DNA of 64,000 nt from Pseudomonadales bacterium (GTDB lineage Bacteria > Pseudomonadota > Gammaproteobacteria > Pseudomonadales > Azotimanducaceae): contig JANQPF010000023.1 of NCBI GenBank assembly GCA_028285415.1, positions 186,001-250,000 of the forward strand, given 5' to 3'. The notes beneath the pieces are model-generated. The model searched no databases. It was not told the origin of the DNA and saw only the letters and a list, made by a program, of their open reading frames with translations. Each line of letters begins with the position of its first letter. Within the stretch, counting starts at the first letter, position 1. The position numbers and the translations under genes are program-made. This document shows, piece after piece, positions 1-7,737 of the stretch.

Positions 1-414
1 GCGAGATCCTTCCAGCGTCAGGCTCCAACCCTGGGTTACCGGTGCGGCTGCAGCAACCGTCGCCTCTGCGCAGCGTTTTACTGGTTCGGCGGCCGCAACT
101 GCGCCGCCGAGGAAGACCGCCAACTTGGTGATCTCAGAGGCGTCGAGTCCGGCTGCATGGGTAGCCATCAGCCCATCGGTCAGCGCCGCCTCGATCGCCA
201 CAGCCCCGAGAAGCTGGAATTTGATGAGGTGAGGTGCTTTGGGCACGCTGCCGTCATGACAGTGTGCACAGCGGACGTCATAGGTTTCCTGCGGATCAAA
301 CGCTCGCACAGCGGATGCCGTCGCCGTCTCACCGGTTGGTTCAACGCTACCGTCCCCGCATGCTGCAGACAGCACGGCCAGGGCGCCCAGAGCAGCGATT
401 CCAAACATCTGCAC
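1..414 (-). CDS. Lipoprotein cytochrome c, probable N-terminus of a PQQ-type dehydrogenase (partial)
   Basis: Only the first 138 codons are in the window; the gene runs off the left edge. I read it directly: a GTG start at 414 lies 6 bases after a GAGGGGG ribosome site. The product begins with a hydrophobic signal ending in a lipobox (LSAAC, Cys19), so it is likely an outer- or inner-membrane lipoprotein. A heme c site CAHCH (Cys49, Cys52, His53) follows, then a helical cytochrome c domain, and the visible part ends with QGWSLTLEGSR. This arrangement (cytochrome c domain then tryptophan-containing start of a beta-propeller) is known from quinohemoprotein or polyvinyl-alcohol-dehydrogenase-like enzymes. 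The cytochrome part is seen; the PQQ domain is inferred because it lies outside. An ATG two codons later (408) is the alternative start. Confidence 0.7.
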   Translation of the reverse strand, partial: MQMFGIAALGALAVLSAACGDGSVEPTGETATASAVRAFDPQETYDVRCAHCHDGSVPKAPHLIKFQLLGAVAIEAALTDGLMATHAAGLDASEITKLAVFLGGAVAAAEPVKRCAEATVAAAAPVTQGWSLTLEGSR

Positions 415-541
415 GTTTGTCCCCCTCGTGACGAACAGTGTTAGAGTGGGCTGAGAGCATAGCGGGGATGCCGGTCCGCAACCACCACAGCCGGGACGGC
501 AATGAGGAAAAGATGGAGACGGAGAAAGGAAGGGGAGAAAC

Positions 542-1003
542 ATGAGCGATCCAGCAACTGATCCGGACGCCGCAGCAAAGCTTGCTCGCCGCGGACACCT
601 TGCCTTCAGCTGGGAAGATCTCGAAGCCATAGAGCTGCCGTCGGGTATCGTGACACAAATGTTCCGCATGACGGATGCCGACGATGCGCCCACCATCTTC
701 AACGTCTGGTACCCCCCGGGGTGTACCGTCGAAGCGCATACCCACGCGACGGACTACACCGAAATCATTCTCGAAGGCACGCAACGGGTGGGTGCCGAAT
801 GGCACAAAGCCGGCGACGTTAGAATTGGTCTTGCAAACAGAGGCTACGGGCCGCTCGAGGCCGGACCGGATGGCGCTCGCGTGCTCTTCATGTTCAAAGA
901 CGGCCGCTGGCCGGCCATTGCGCTCGGTAAAAACGATGGCAGCTCTCTCGGCAGTGACGTGATCGAGGCACACGTTGCCGCAAAGGTGGCCGAGAACAGC
1001 TGA
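542..1003 (+). CDS. Cupin-domain protein
   Basis: A 153-residue soluble protein with one cupin barrel. Residues around 65-85 carry the metal-binding cupin motif: an HTH pair in CTVEAHTHATDYTEI followed by a Glu, with GTQRVGAEWHKAGD as the second half. No signal peptide is seen. The ATG has a strong AAGGGGAG ribosome site 5-6 bases upstream. It is the only plus-strand gene in the first 10 kb, divergent from the cytochrome c lipoprotein and convergent with the amidase, so it is its own transcription unit. Cupins of this size include dioxygenases, isomerases and sensors of small ligands; the substrate cannot be told from sequence. Confidence 0.8.
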   Translation: MSDPATDPDAAAKLARRGHLAFSWEDLEAIELPSGIVTQMFRMTDADDAPTIFNVWYPPGCTVEAHTHATDYTEIILEGTQRVGAEWHKAGDVRIGLANRGYGPLEAGPDGARVLFMFKDGRWPAIALGKNDGSSLGSDVIEAHVAAKVAENS

Positions 1004-1028
1004 AAGCCAGAGTCTCGAACGTGAGTTG

Positions 1029-2399
1029 CTACAGAGGCGGTGCGCTGTAGCCGCCCAGCACCTCACTGACAAGCCCTGCGCAAGCGATGGTTGTGCGGTC
1101 TTGATAGGCACCGCCAATCGCCTGTAGACCAATCGGCAGCTTAGAGCTGGAGAGACCCGTTGGAAACACCGTGGCAGGCAAATAGCTCATGGTGGCCAAC
1201 CCCGCCCAGAACACGTGCTCCCAATAGCTGCGCTCTGCGCCGTTGACAGTCAGCGTGCGCGACATGGGTTCGCCATGATCGTGTGCAAACGCGACGGTAG
1301 CGTGTATCGGACAGATCAACACATCCCAGTCCTCAAAGAACCGTTGCCAGCTGAGCCGAAAGGCACCGCGCACTTTGTGCAGCTCGAGCCACGCCGAATA
1401 GTCGGTTTCAGCACCCGGCATGTTGCTCACCGCCATGACGAGGCTGCGGTAAGTCTGCCAGGCACGCTCAGCGTCGAACTCGGGTCGGGCTGAATCGGAT
1501 ACTCGTGCGCCTGCTTGTTTCAACACGTGGCCGAGATCGCTCACCCGCTCGCTGATCTCAGCATCCACCGGTGCGCCAGCGTGATCCGACCACAGCGCCA
1601 CGCGCATTCCTTCGAGGCTGTGACTCCTTGGTGACGGCAGCGCCAGCTGCCAGCCGTCCCGCGTAATCTCGTCCGGGCCGGCAAGGACGTCGAGAAGCAA
1701 TCGCAGATCCTGTGCCGAACGTGCCATCGGCCCGCCCACCGCCATGTCCATCTCCTGCGGGACGCTCAGCGCACCCGGCGCGTTCTGCGAGCGGAACGGC
1801 AGGATGCCCCACGTCGGTTTGTGTGCAAAAACCCCACAAAAGTGCGCGGGACTGCGCAGAGAACCGCCCATGTCCGAGCCGATGTCAAAACCGTTAAAAC
1901 CCGCTGCCACGGCTGCAGCGGACCCGCCGGAAGAGCCGCCCGGTGTGCGCTCCATGTCCCAGGGATTGTTCGTCTGGCCGTAGATCTCGTTGTAACTCTG
2001 AAAGTCGGCGACGTTCGTGGGGACGTTCGTTTTGCCAAGCAGCACCGCACCGGCGGCTTTTGCCCGCGCAACGAGGACGGCATCTTCACCCGCGACGTGA
2101 TTCCGTGCTTCGGGGATACCCCAGGTCGTCGCAAGACCTGCCACGTCATAGGCCTCTTTGACCGTAAAGGGTACGCCATGGAGCGGGCCCGGATCTTCGC
2201 CGCGCGCAAGACTCAGGTCGGCATCGAGCGCGGCGTCGCGTGCACGCTCGAAGTCACGCACCACCACTGCATTGACGACATCGTCGACACGTTCAATGCG
2301 CCCAACAAAATACTCGGTGAGCTCAGCTGCGCTGACGATACGCTCCCGCACCATCGCCGCCAGCTCCATGACAGACGCGTCTGCCCACTCGTCGCTCAT
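1029..2399 (-). CDS. Amidase (amidase-signature family)
   Basis: A 456-residue hydrolase of the amidase-signature family, which cleaves carboxamides through a Ser-cisSer-Lys triad. The triad is visible: Lys81 in FTVKEAYD, Ser156 in GGSSGGS and Ser180 in DMGGSLRSPA, with the family's spacing of 24 between the two serines. I chose the ATG at 2399 because GAGG lies 5 bases upstream; an upstream TTG at 2429 has no ribosome site. No signal peptide, so cytoplasmic. It lies at the downstream end of a long minus-strand run of oxidative genes but is separated by 217 bases from the next gene, so it may have its own promoter. Substrate unknown; the family includes fatty-acid and aryl-acylamidases. Confidence 0.9.
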   Translation of the reverse strand: MSDEWADASVMELAAMVRERIVSAAELTEYFVGRIERVDDVVNAVVVRDFERARDAALDADLSLARGEDPGPLHGVPFTVKEAYDVAGLATTWGIPEARNHVAGEDAVLVARAKAAGAVLLGKTNVPTNVADFQSYNEIYGQTNNPWDMERTPGGSSGGSAAAVAAGFNGFDIGSDMGGSLRSPAHFCGVFAHKPTWGILPFRSQNAPGALSVPQEMDMAVGGPMARSAQDLRLLLDVLAGPDEITRDGWQLALPSPRSHSLEGMRVALWSDHAGAPVDAEISERVSDLGHVLKQAGARVSDSARPEFDAERAWQTYRSLVMAVSNMPGAETDYSAWLELHKVRGAFRLSWQRFFEDWDVLICPIHATVAFAHDHGEPMSRTLTVNGAERSYWEHVFWAGLATMSYLPATVFPTGLSSSKLPIGLQAIGGAYQDRTTIACAGLVSEVLGGYSAPPL

Positions 2400-2616
2400 A
2401 AATGCCTCAATCCGCAGTTCATGGGACAACTTTAGGCGCTTTGCCTGCGCAGCTGCAGTCTGCTATAACAAGGTTCTTCTTGTCCCGGGCCGGGACCCTG
2501 CCCACCACGATGATGAATCATGGATGAGGGATGGTAGGAGTTGCACCGCCGTGACCGGCGGGCAAACTTCGCCCGGCCTCTCGACCAGAGACTCGAGCGA
2601 CCGCCTGAATTCAGCC

Positions 2617-3102
2617 TTATTTCGGGATTTGCACCGCCGAGGCAACGAGCTCGAACTGACGTCCGGGCACAACGTTGCCATCACCCAGATCTTCGCGGTA
2701 GTGCGCCGCCTGAGACTCGGTGAGCTCAGTCTCAACGAGCTCAGCCACAAGCGTTACCTTTTTGCCTGAGCTGTCCGTCGGCACAAAAAACGCGTAGTCC
2801 TTGAACGAAACGCGAATGCTGTCGGCACCTTCCTGTGCAATGAAAAAGCAGCCTTTCTTCTGACAGACGCGCGCAATGCGTGTGGTGACGACCACCTCCT
2901 GACCGGCAAGCGCCGGTGCGTCCGCCATGAGCGCAGCCAGCGATATCGGGGGCGTGTCGGGCAATTCCACCGCTTGCGCAGCGTAGGTCTCGGAGGTTGC
3001 CGTTGCCGCCACCGGCTCCGAGAGACGGATGACGTCGGCCTCGGCCGGGCCCACCGCCAGCATGAGCACGGCTACGCTGAGGACGATGATCAGATTGCGC
3101 AT
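2617..3102 (-). CDS. Secreted DUF4920-type protein
   Basis: A 161-residue protein with a clean Sec signal peptide (MRNLIIVLSVAVLMLAVGPAEA) and a small beta-rich domain. The core carries VCQKKGCFFIAQ near residues 79-90, the cysteine pair typical of the DUF4920 family. That family is of unknown function; the paired cysteines could bind metal or form a disulfide in the periplasm. Its ATG at 3102 follows the stop of the preceding gene by three bases and is served by a GAGGAGTAGGGT ribosome site embedded in that gene's end, so the two are translated from one message. A role linked to the secreted neighbour is likely but unproven. Confidence 0.75.
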   Translation of the reverse strand: MRNLIIVLSVAVLMLAVGPAEADVIRLSEPVAATATSETYAAQAVELPDTPPISLAALMADAPALAGQEVVVTTRIARVCQKKGCFFIAQEGADSIRVSFKDYAFFVPTDSSGKKVTLVAELVETELTESQAAHYREDLGDGNVVPGRQFELVASAVQIPK

Positions 3103-3105
3103 ACC

Positions 3106-4158
3106 CTACTCCTCGCCGCTGCCGGCTACGGGTCCTTCGTACTCACTTTCGAGCAGCCGCGCGCCACGCAGGATGTTACCCATCGCGTAGTTGCCCTCGT
3201 GACAGGCGTATTCATACACTTTGTCCTCGTTGCGCAGCTGCCAGACGTATTCGCCACTCCACGGCGCCGTCCAGGCGGTCGGATCGGTGACAGTAAAGCC
3301 GTAGAGAATGTTACCGTCCTCCATCAATGTGTAGCGCTCCTCAACTTCGAGGTTCTCGTCTGCACCGGCGAGACTGCTGATGTTCTTGAAGTGTTTTGTG
3401 AGCACAACCAGCGTGTCTCCGTCCCAGCGGCCGACCGAGTCGCCCATCCACTTGCGATTGACCGCCGGACCGTGTTCCACATTCATGCGAACGACGCGGG
3501 CATCATGCACCATTTCCTGCAGGATCATGACGTTCTCGCCGGTCTGCACGATGCGCTTGTAGTTGTTGTAGAGACTCGGGATGGTCGGCACCGTCGAGCC
3601 AAAGCTGATGAGGCAGCGCTCGGAAGGCGCCAGGCTTTCGGGGCCGTCGAACGGTCCTGGCCCATCGAAGGAAAGCCAGGAAGCGGTACCGTCGTTGTCA
3701 TGGGCAAACGACTTGTAGGCAGCGGCCATCTTCGCCAGGGATTGCGGCGTGCGCGCCGGCTGCCTGCCGTTTTTGGGCTCGTAAATGATCGAGGTGCGGA
3801 ACTTGCCATCGATCATGAACGTGTCGTTGCCAGGATCGATCCAGAACGCGTTGTAGCCGCCGACGCCACCGGCCCCCGCCGTATTGTTGCCGTCGCCGCC
3901 TTTTTGCGGTGCGCCCCGATCCGGATCGCTTTCGCGATTCGCAAAGTCGAAGACCGCCTTGGTGCGTGCGATGACCTCGTCCGCCTGCTCCTTGGTCATG
4001 AACTGGTGATCGCCGAACTCTTCCGGGCGGTTGAGCGGCGTCAACGTACCGGTGTCATAGACACCAGAGAGATCCGGCTTACCATCCGCCGTGCGTTTGA
4101 TATCCGCATGCGCAACGGACGTCAGCAGCACGCTCAACGCCAGCATGACTGATTTCAT
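3106..4158 (-). CDS. Secreted protein of unknown function, GKPDLSG/GRWDGDTL family (paralog 1)
   Basis: A 350-residue exported protein of a family I recognise by motif but cannot name. After a signal peptide (MKSVMLALSVLLTSVAHA) it shows GKPDLSGVYD near the N-terminus, SVGRWDGDTLVV in the middle and YACHEGNYAMGNILRGARL at the C-terminus. The same three blocks recur in the proteins at 30974 and 31752. I take the ATG at 4158 because GAGGAGTGTTCC precedes it and the signal peptide starts there, not the longer reading from 4248. It follows the TonB receptor gene by 114 bases and is coupled to the DUF4920 gene. In-window company (monooxygenases, P450) suggests a periplasmic accessory of hydrophobic-substrate metabolism; this is inference. 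Confidence 0.75.
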   Translation of the reverse strand: MKSVMLALSVLLTSVAHADIKRTADGKPDLSGVYDTGTLTPLNRPEEFGDHQFMTKEQADEVIARTKAVFDFANRESDPDRGAPQKGGDGNNTAGAGGVGGYNAFWIDPGNDTFMIDGKFRTSIIYEPKNGRQPARTPQSLAKMAAAYKSFAHDNDGTASWLSFDGPGPFDGPESLAPSERCLISFGSTVPTIPSLYNNYKRIVQTGENVMILQEMVHDARVVRMNVEHGPAVNRKWMGDSVGRWDGDTLVVLTKHFKNISSLAGADENLEVEERYTLMEDGNILYGFTVTDPTAWTAPWSGEYVWQLRNEDKVYEYACHEGNYAMGNILRGARLLESEYEGPVAGSGEE

Positions 4159-4229
4159 GGAACACTCCTCGTACCAGGGCTGGTAGCGTGTGAAAACAGC
4201 CGATAACTCTAGCCGTTCCGCGGGAAGCT

Positions 4230-4262
4230 GTGAAGCAGGCCGGTTCATCCGGCCCGCTTCAC
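4230..4262 (-). terminator. Strong hairpin between TonB receptor and secreted protein genes
   Basis: An inverted repeat with 14-base arms (4230-4243 and 4249-4262), one mismatch and a 5-base loop lies 10 bases beyond the stop codon of the TonB receptor gene. There is no T-run after it on the minus strand, so it is not a standard intrinsic terminator; it may shield the receptor mRNA 3' end or attenuate read-through into the downstream pair. Confidence 0.5.
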
Positions 4263-4272
4263 GTTCGCAGGC

Positions 4273-6687
4273 TTACATGGTCGCGCGAAGCGTGACGCCC
4301 CATGTCTGCGGTTCGGTGTGGTACTCGGTCAGAGAACCTTCCCGGATGACGGAGTTGAACGCCCCGTTGGTGAAATCCTCATCGAAGAGGTTTTTCGCCC
4401 ACAGGGACACGTCGTAACGGTCTCCCGAAAAGCGGTAGCCGAGGCGCAAATTCGTCAGCGTGTAACTGTCAGCGAATTTGTTCGGATCGTTGTCCGTACC
4501 GCTCGGATTGTCATCGCGCCAGTTGACGTCCAGCTGACCGTAGAAGAGGTTGCCGTTGTCCAAACGACGCTCGACCAGAGCAGAGCCATAAACTGTCCAT
4601 TCCGGCGTACCGCCAACCGTGTTACCGGAGCTGTCGCAGACGACCGGGAAATTCGGCTCGGAGGCATCCGGCTCGTTGCCGAACGGCGTGCGGATACAGG
4701 AACCTCCCTCGAACGACTCATATTCGGCATCCACATACGCAACGCCCGACTGCAGCGTGAGCCACTCTGCCGGCAGCGCAAATACTTCAAGCTCAAATCC
4801 TTCGGTCTGGATTTCACCGGCGTTCTGCAACACAAAACCGGTGCCGACGAAGGTGTTCGCCTGGAAGTCGTCGAAGTCGGTGCGGTACACCGCGGCGTTG
4901 ATGCGCAGGCGCTGGTCGAGGAAATCGCCCTTCATGCCAATTTCCCAGGAATCCGAGGTTTCCGGATCGAACAGCAGCGGCGAGCCGGTGAGGGCCGGAT
5001 CGATGCGATCGATGTTGGTGCCGCCTGACTTGTAACCGCGGCCAAAGGAGACGTACGTCATGAACGTATCGTTCCAGTAGTAAGTCAGTTTCGCGGTACC
5101 GGTGACCGTCTCGTCTTCGAATTCAGCACCGTCCACATCAGGTACAAACGGGGACAGCGGGGTAAACGCTGCCCAAAGCGGGTTGAAGAGACTTTCGGTG
5201 AAAATCACGTCCATGTCTTTTTCTTCTTCGAGGTAGCGCAGGCCAAGCGTGGCGATGAGCTTCTCGGAGAGATCGAAATCAGCCTGGGCAAACACCGCCC
5301 AGCTCGTCTGCTCCTGCATCGAGAAGTTATCCGACTGTCCGTTCTCGGGGAAGACAGGATCATCACAGATCGCGGAAATGCCGAAGGCCGCACAGCCCGG
5401 CGCGCCGCCGACCAGAAGGCCGTTGGTTGCACCGCCGGTCAGAAGCGCGTTTGCGGTGGACCCCAGACGCAGCGTCGTCTCGTTATCGAGGTCCTGGTCG
5501 AAGTAGTAGACGCCCGCAACGTAGGTCACCGAATCACCGAACGTGCCGGTGATGCGGAACTCCTGGGTGAACGTGTCCTGCTCCGCGGTGCCGCCGCTTG
5601 CGCTCAGGGTGTCGAGCGAAGTGAAGTCCGCGTCGACAAAGTTCGTCGCCTCATAGCTGCGAAAGGCCGTGACCGAGGTGAGCGTAAAGTCCGCGAGGTC
5701 CCAGTTGACCTCAACGGATACGCCGCTTTCTTCGATTTCCGCGAAGGGATCGATGTCCATCGCGGTCACGTCGTCGTCAAAGCGATTGGCGAGCACCAGG
5801 TCAGCGCCGAGCGCCTCCAGCGGCTGCACGTAGCTTGCGCCGGGCAGTGGACCTGCCAGGCCGCCCGCAGCGACAAAGGCTGCCAGCGTGTCACCCGGTC
5901 CGTCGAAGACGTTGCTCGCGGAGCAGCATTTCTCGTCGATTTCCGAATAGTCGGCGATCACCCGCACTTCAACCGTATCCGTTGGCAGGAAAAGCAGCTG
6001 ACCACGCAGGCTGTAGCGGTCGCGGTCGTTGAGCTCCTCACCCGTGGTGATGTTGTCGACGTAACCGTCACGTTGGGTAAAGCCGCCTGACAGACGTGCC
6101 GCAGCCACCCCCTCGACGAGCGGTATGTTGATGGCGCCGTTGAGGTTGCCATAGCTTTCGCTGCCGCCGTTGACCTCGAGGTAGCCACCTACCTCGTCGA
6201 TCTGCGGTGCCACCGTCAGGAACTGCACGGCGCCTGATGCGGTGTTCTTACCGAACAGCGTTCCCTGCGGACCTTTCAATACTTCCACCCGCTCGACGTC
6301 AATCAGGTCGTTGATGGCGGACGACTGCCGGGCACGGTAGACGCCGTCAACGTAAACGCCAACGGAAGATTCGAGGGAAAGGCTGTTACCCGCGGTACCG
6401 ACACCGCGAATGTTGAAATTGGTCTGGGCTGCGGACTGATTGTTGTAGACGGTAAGGCCCGGAACGAAAAACTGCAGTTCCAGGACGTCATCGACGCCGG
6501 CGTCGTCCAGAAACGCGCTGTCGAAAGCAGATACCGAGATCGGTACGTCCTGAATGCTCTGTTCGCGCTTCTGCGCGGTCACGACAATTTCTTCGATGAC
6601 GTAGTTTTCGGGCTGGGTTGCGGCGCTCACGCCAGAACTGGAGGCAACAACAACCATCCCCGCCAGGAGCTTGGGAATGAACTTCAT
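4273..6687 (-). CDS. TonB-dependent outer-membrane receptor
   Basis: An 804-residue outer-membrane transporter that imports a ligand using TonB energy. A signal peptide (MKFIPKLLAGMVVVASSSGVSA) is followed by a TonB-box-like EEIVVTAQKREQ, a plug domain (QDVPISVSAFD, NIRGVG, GVYVDGVYRAR, VLKGPQGTLFGKNTASGAV) at about residues 35-160, and a beta-barrel ending in an aromatic-rich strand with TWGVTLRATM at the C-terminus. This plug pattern is that of the large group found in lipid-, steroid- and glycan-degrading proteobacteria rather than classical siderophore receptors. The start at 6687 is chosen for the signal peptide; a longer reading from 6756 would bury it. Neighbours (hydroxylase and monooxygenase upstream) suggest uptake of an organic carbon substrate. 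Confidence 0.93.
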   Translation of the reverse strand: MKFIPKLLAGMVVVASSSGVSAATQPENYVIEEIVVTAQKREQSIQDVPISVSAFDSAFLDDAGVDDVLELQFFVPGLTVYNNQSAAQTNFNIRGVGTAGNSLSLESSVGVYVDGVYRARQSSAINDLIDVERVEVLKGPQGTLFGKNTASGAVQFLTVAPQIDEVGGYLEVNGGSESYGNLNGAINIPLVEGVAAARLSGGFTQRDGYVDNITTGEELNDRDRYSLRGQLLFLPTDTVEVRVIADYSEIDEKCCSASNVFDGPGDTLAAFVAAGGLAGPLPGASYVQPLEALGADLVLANRFDDDVTAMDIDPFAEIEESGVSVEVNWDLADFTLTSVTAFRSYEATNFVDADFTSLDTLSASGGTAEQDTFTQEFRITGTFGDSVTYVAGVYYFDQDLDNETTLRLGSTANALLTGGATNGLLVGGAPGCAAFGISAICDDPVFPENGQSDNFSMQEQTSWAVFAQADFDLSEKLIATLGLRYLEEEKDMDVIFTESLFNPLWAAFTPLSPFVPDVDGAEFEDETVTGTAKLTYYWNDTFMTYVSFGRGYKSGGTNIDRIDPALTGSPLLFDPETSDSWEIGMKGDFLDQRLRINAAVYRTDFDDFQANTFVGTGFVLQNAGEIQTEGFELEVFALPAEWLTLQSGVAYVDAEYESFEGGSCIRTPFGNEPDASEPNFPVVCDSSGNTVGGTPEWTVYGSALVERRLDNGNLFYGQLDVNWRDDNPSGTDNDPNKFADSYTLTNLRLGYRFSGDRYDVSLWAKNLFDEDFTNGAFNSVIREGSLTEYHTEPQTWGVTLRATM

Positions 6688-6837
6688 ACAAATACCTGTG
6701 TTTGCTAGGGACAAGGCTCTCACGAACCAATGACAAGCAGTGTTACGTTTCGACACACACTCGTCGGCGCGCGCACACTAGGGGTTTCGCCCTCGGCGGG
6801 CAACTGTTTTTTGCGCGAATGTCGAACAATTGGCAAA

Positions 6838-7722
6838 TCAGGGGGCAATTGCCGTGTCTTCAGGCTCCCGGAACGGCATCAGCGTCTTCTGCCAGAGCGT
6901 CGGCTCGGTGGGGCCCGTGCCGGTTTCGAGCGTCACTCCCGGCTCGAAGGTGCCGAACAAACGGTCCCAGACGATGGCCGAGCAGCCGTAGTTCGTATTG
7001 CTTTCTTCCAGGACCACCGAGTGATGATGGATGTGGTATTCGTTGGTCGTGAAAAGCCAGCCGATGACACGTGAATTCAAGCGGATGTTCGAATGGGCAA
7101 TGGACGCCTGCACGACACCAAGAATGGTGGCACCGGCCGCAGCGATGCCCACGCCGAAGAGGAGTTCAACCAACGCCGAAGGCGCGACCAGGAAGAAGAA
7201 CTCGAGCGGGTGATTCAAACCGAAGTTGAGCGCCCCGAGCTTCTTGAAAGAGTGATGTGCACCGTGACCGGACACGCGCCAGACCAGCGCCCAGCGATGC
7301 TCCGCTCGATGGACCCAGTACCAGATGAACTCCGAAGCAAAAAAGACGAGGAACACCTGAGCGAGGAGCGGCCACTCGTGCGGCCAGACGTCGAGGTTGA
7401 GCGTGCTGCGGAGGTTTGCCAGGGGTTCCCGTAGAACCGCATCGTACCAGCCGGCGACAATGCCTACGCCGATCGTCAGGATGACAACCAGCACCACGTT
7501 CAACACTTTCTCCCGCGCCGGCTGCAACCAGTCGGGTCTTGCCGGTCGCCAGTATTCGATCCCGCCGAGGAGCACGTGCACCGCGGCGAGCACCAGCGGA
7601 TAAACGAGCGGGTTTGTCGGGTCCGACAGCCAGAACCACATGACCGCAACGAGGATTGCGGGCTGCAGGGCGTATTCGATGATCGGCAGACGCGCTGCGG
7701 ACTCGTCGGATGATGAACTCAA
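6838..7722 (-). CDS. Sterol desaturase / fatty-acid hydroxylase family membrane protein
   Basis: A 294-residue integral membrane di-iron enzyme of the fatty acid hydroxylase/sterol desaturase superfamily. Hydrophobic segments at about residues 15-55, 70-95 and 115-140 flank three histidine clusters: WVHRAEHR, SGHGAHHS and EYHIHHHS, which together give the eight-histidine iron site. The C-terminal NTNYGCSAIVWDRLFGTF is typical of the bacterial branch. It probably hydroxylates or desaturates a lipid at the inner membrane. Fifteen bases separate its start from the stop of the upstream flavin monooxygenase gene, so the two form an operon. Substrate unknown. Confidence 0.88.
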   Translation of the reverse strand: MSSSSDESAARLPIIEYALQPAILVAVMWFWLSDPTNPLVYPLVLAAVHVLLGGIEYWRPARPDWLQPAREKVLNVVLVVILTIGVGIVAGWYDAVLREPLANLRSTLNLDVWPHEWPLLAQVFLVFFASEFIWYWVHRAEHRWALVWRVSGHGAHHSFKKLGALNFGLNHPLEFFFLVAPSALVELLFGVGIAAAGATILGVVQASIAHSNIRLNSRVIGWLFTTNEYHIHHHSVVLEESNTNYGCSAIVWDRLFGTFEPGVTLETGTGPTEPTLWQKTLMPFREPEDTAIAP

Positions 7723-7737
7723 GATCCTCTCTCTCCA

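Noticed and set aside
439-448. TGTTAGAGTG shared between the region before the cupin gene and the MFS start (10269-10278)
   Set aside because: A single 10-base match could be chance, and there is no supporting -35 at either place; kept only as a note on the MFS gene.
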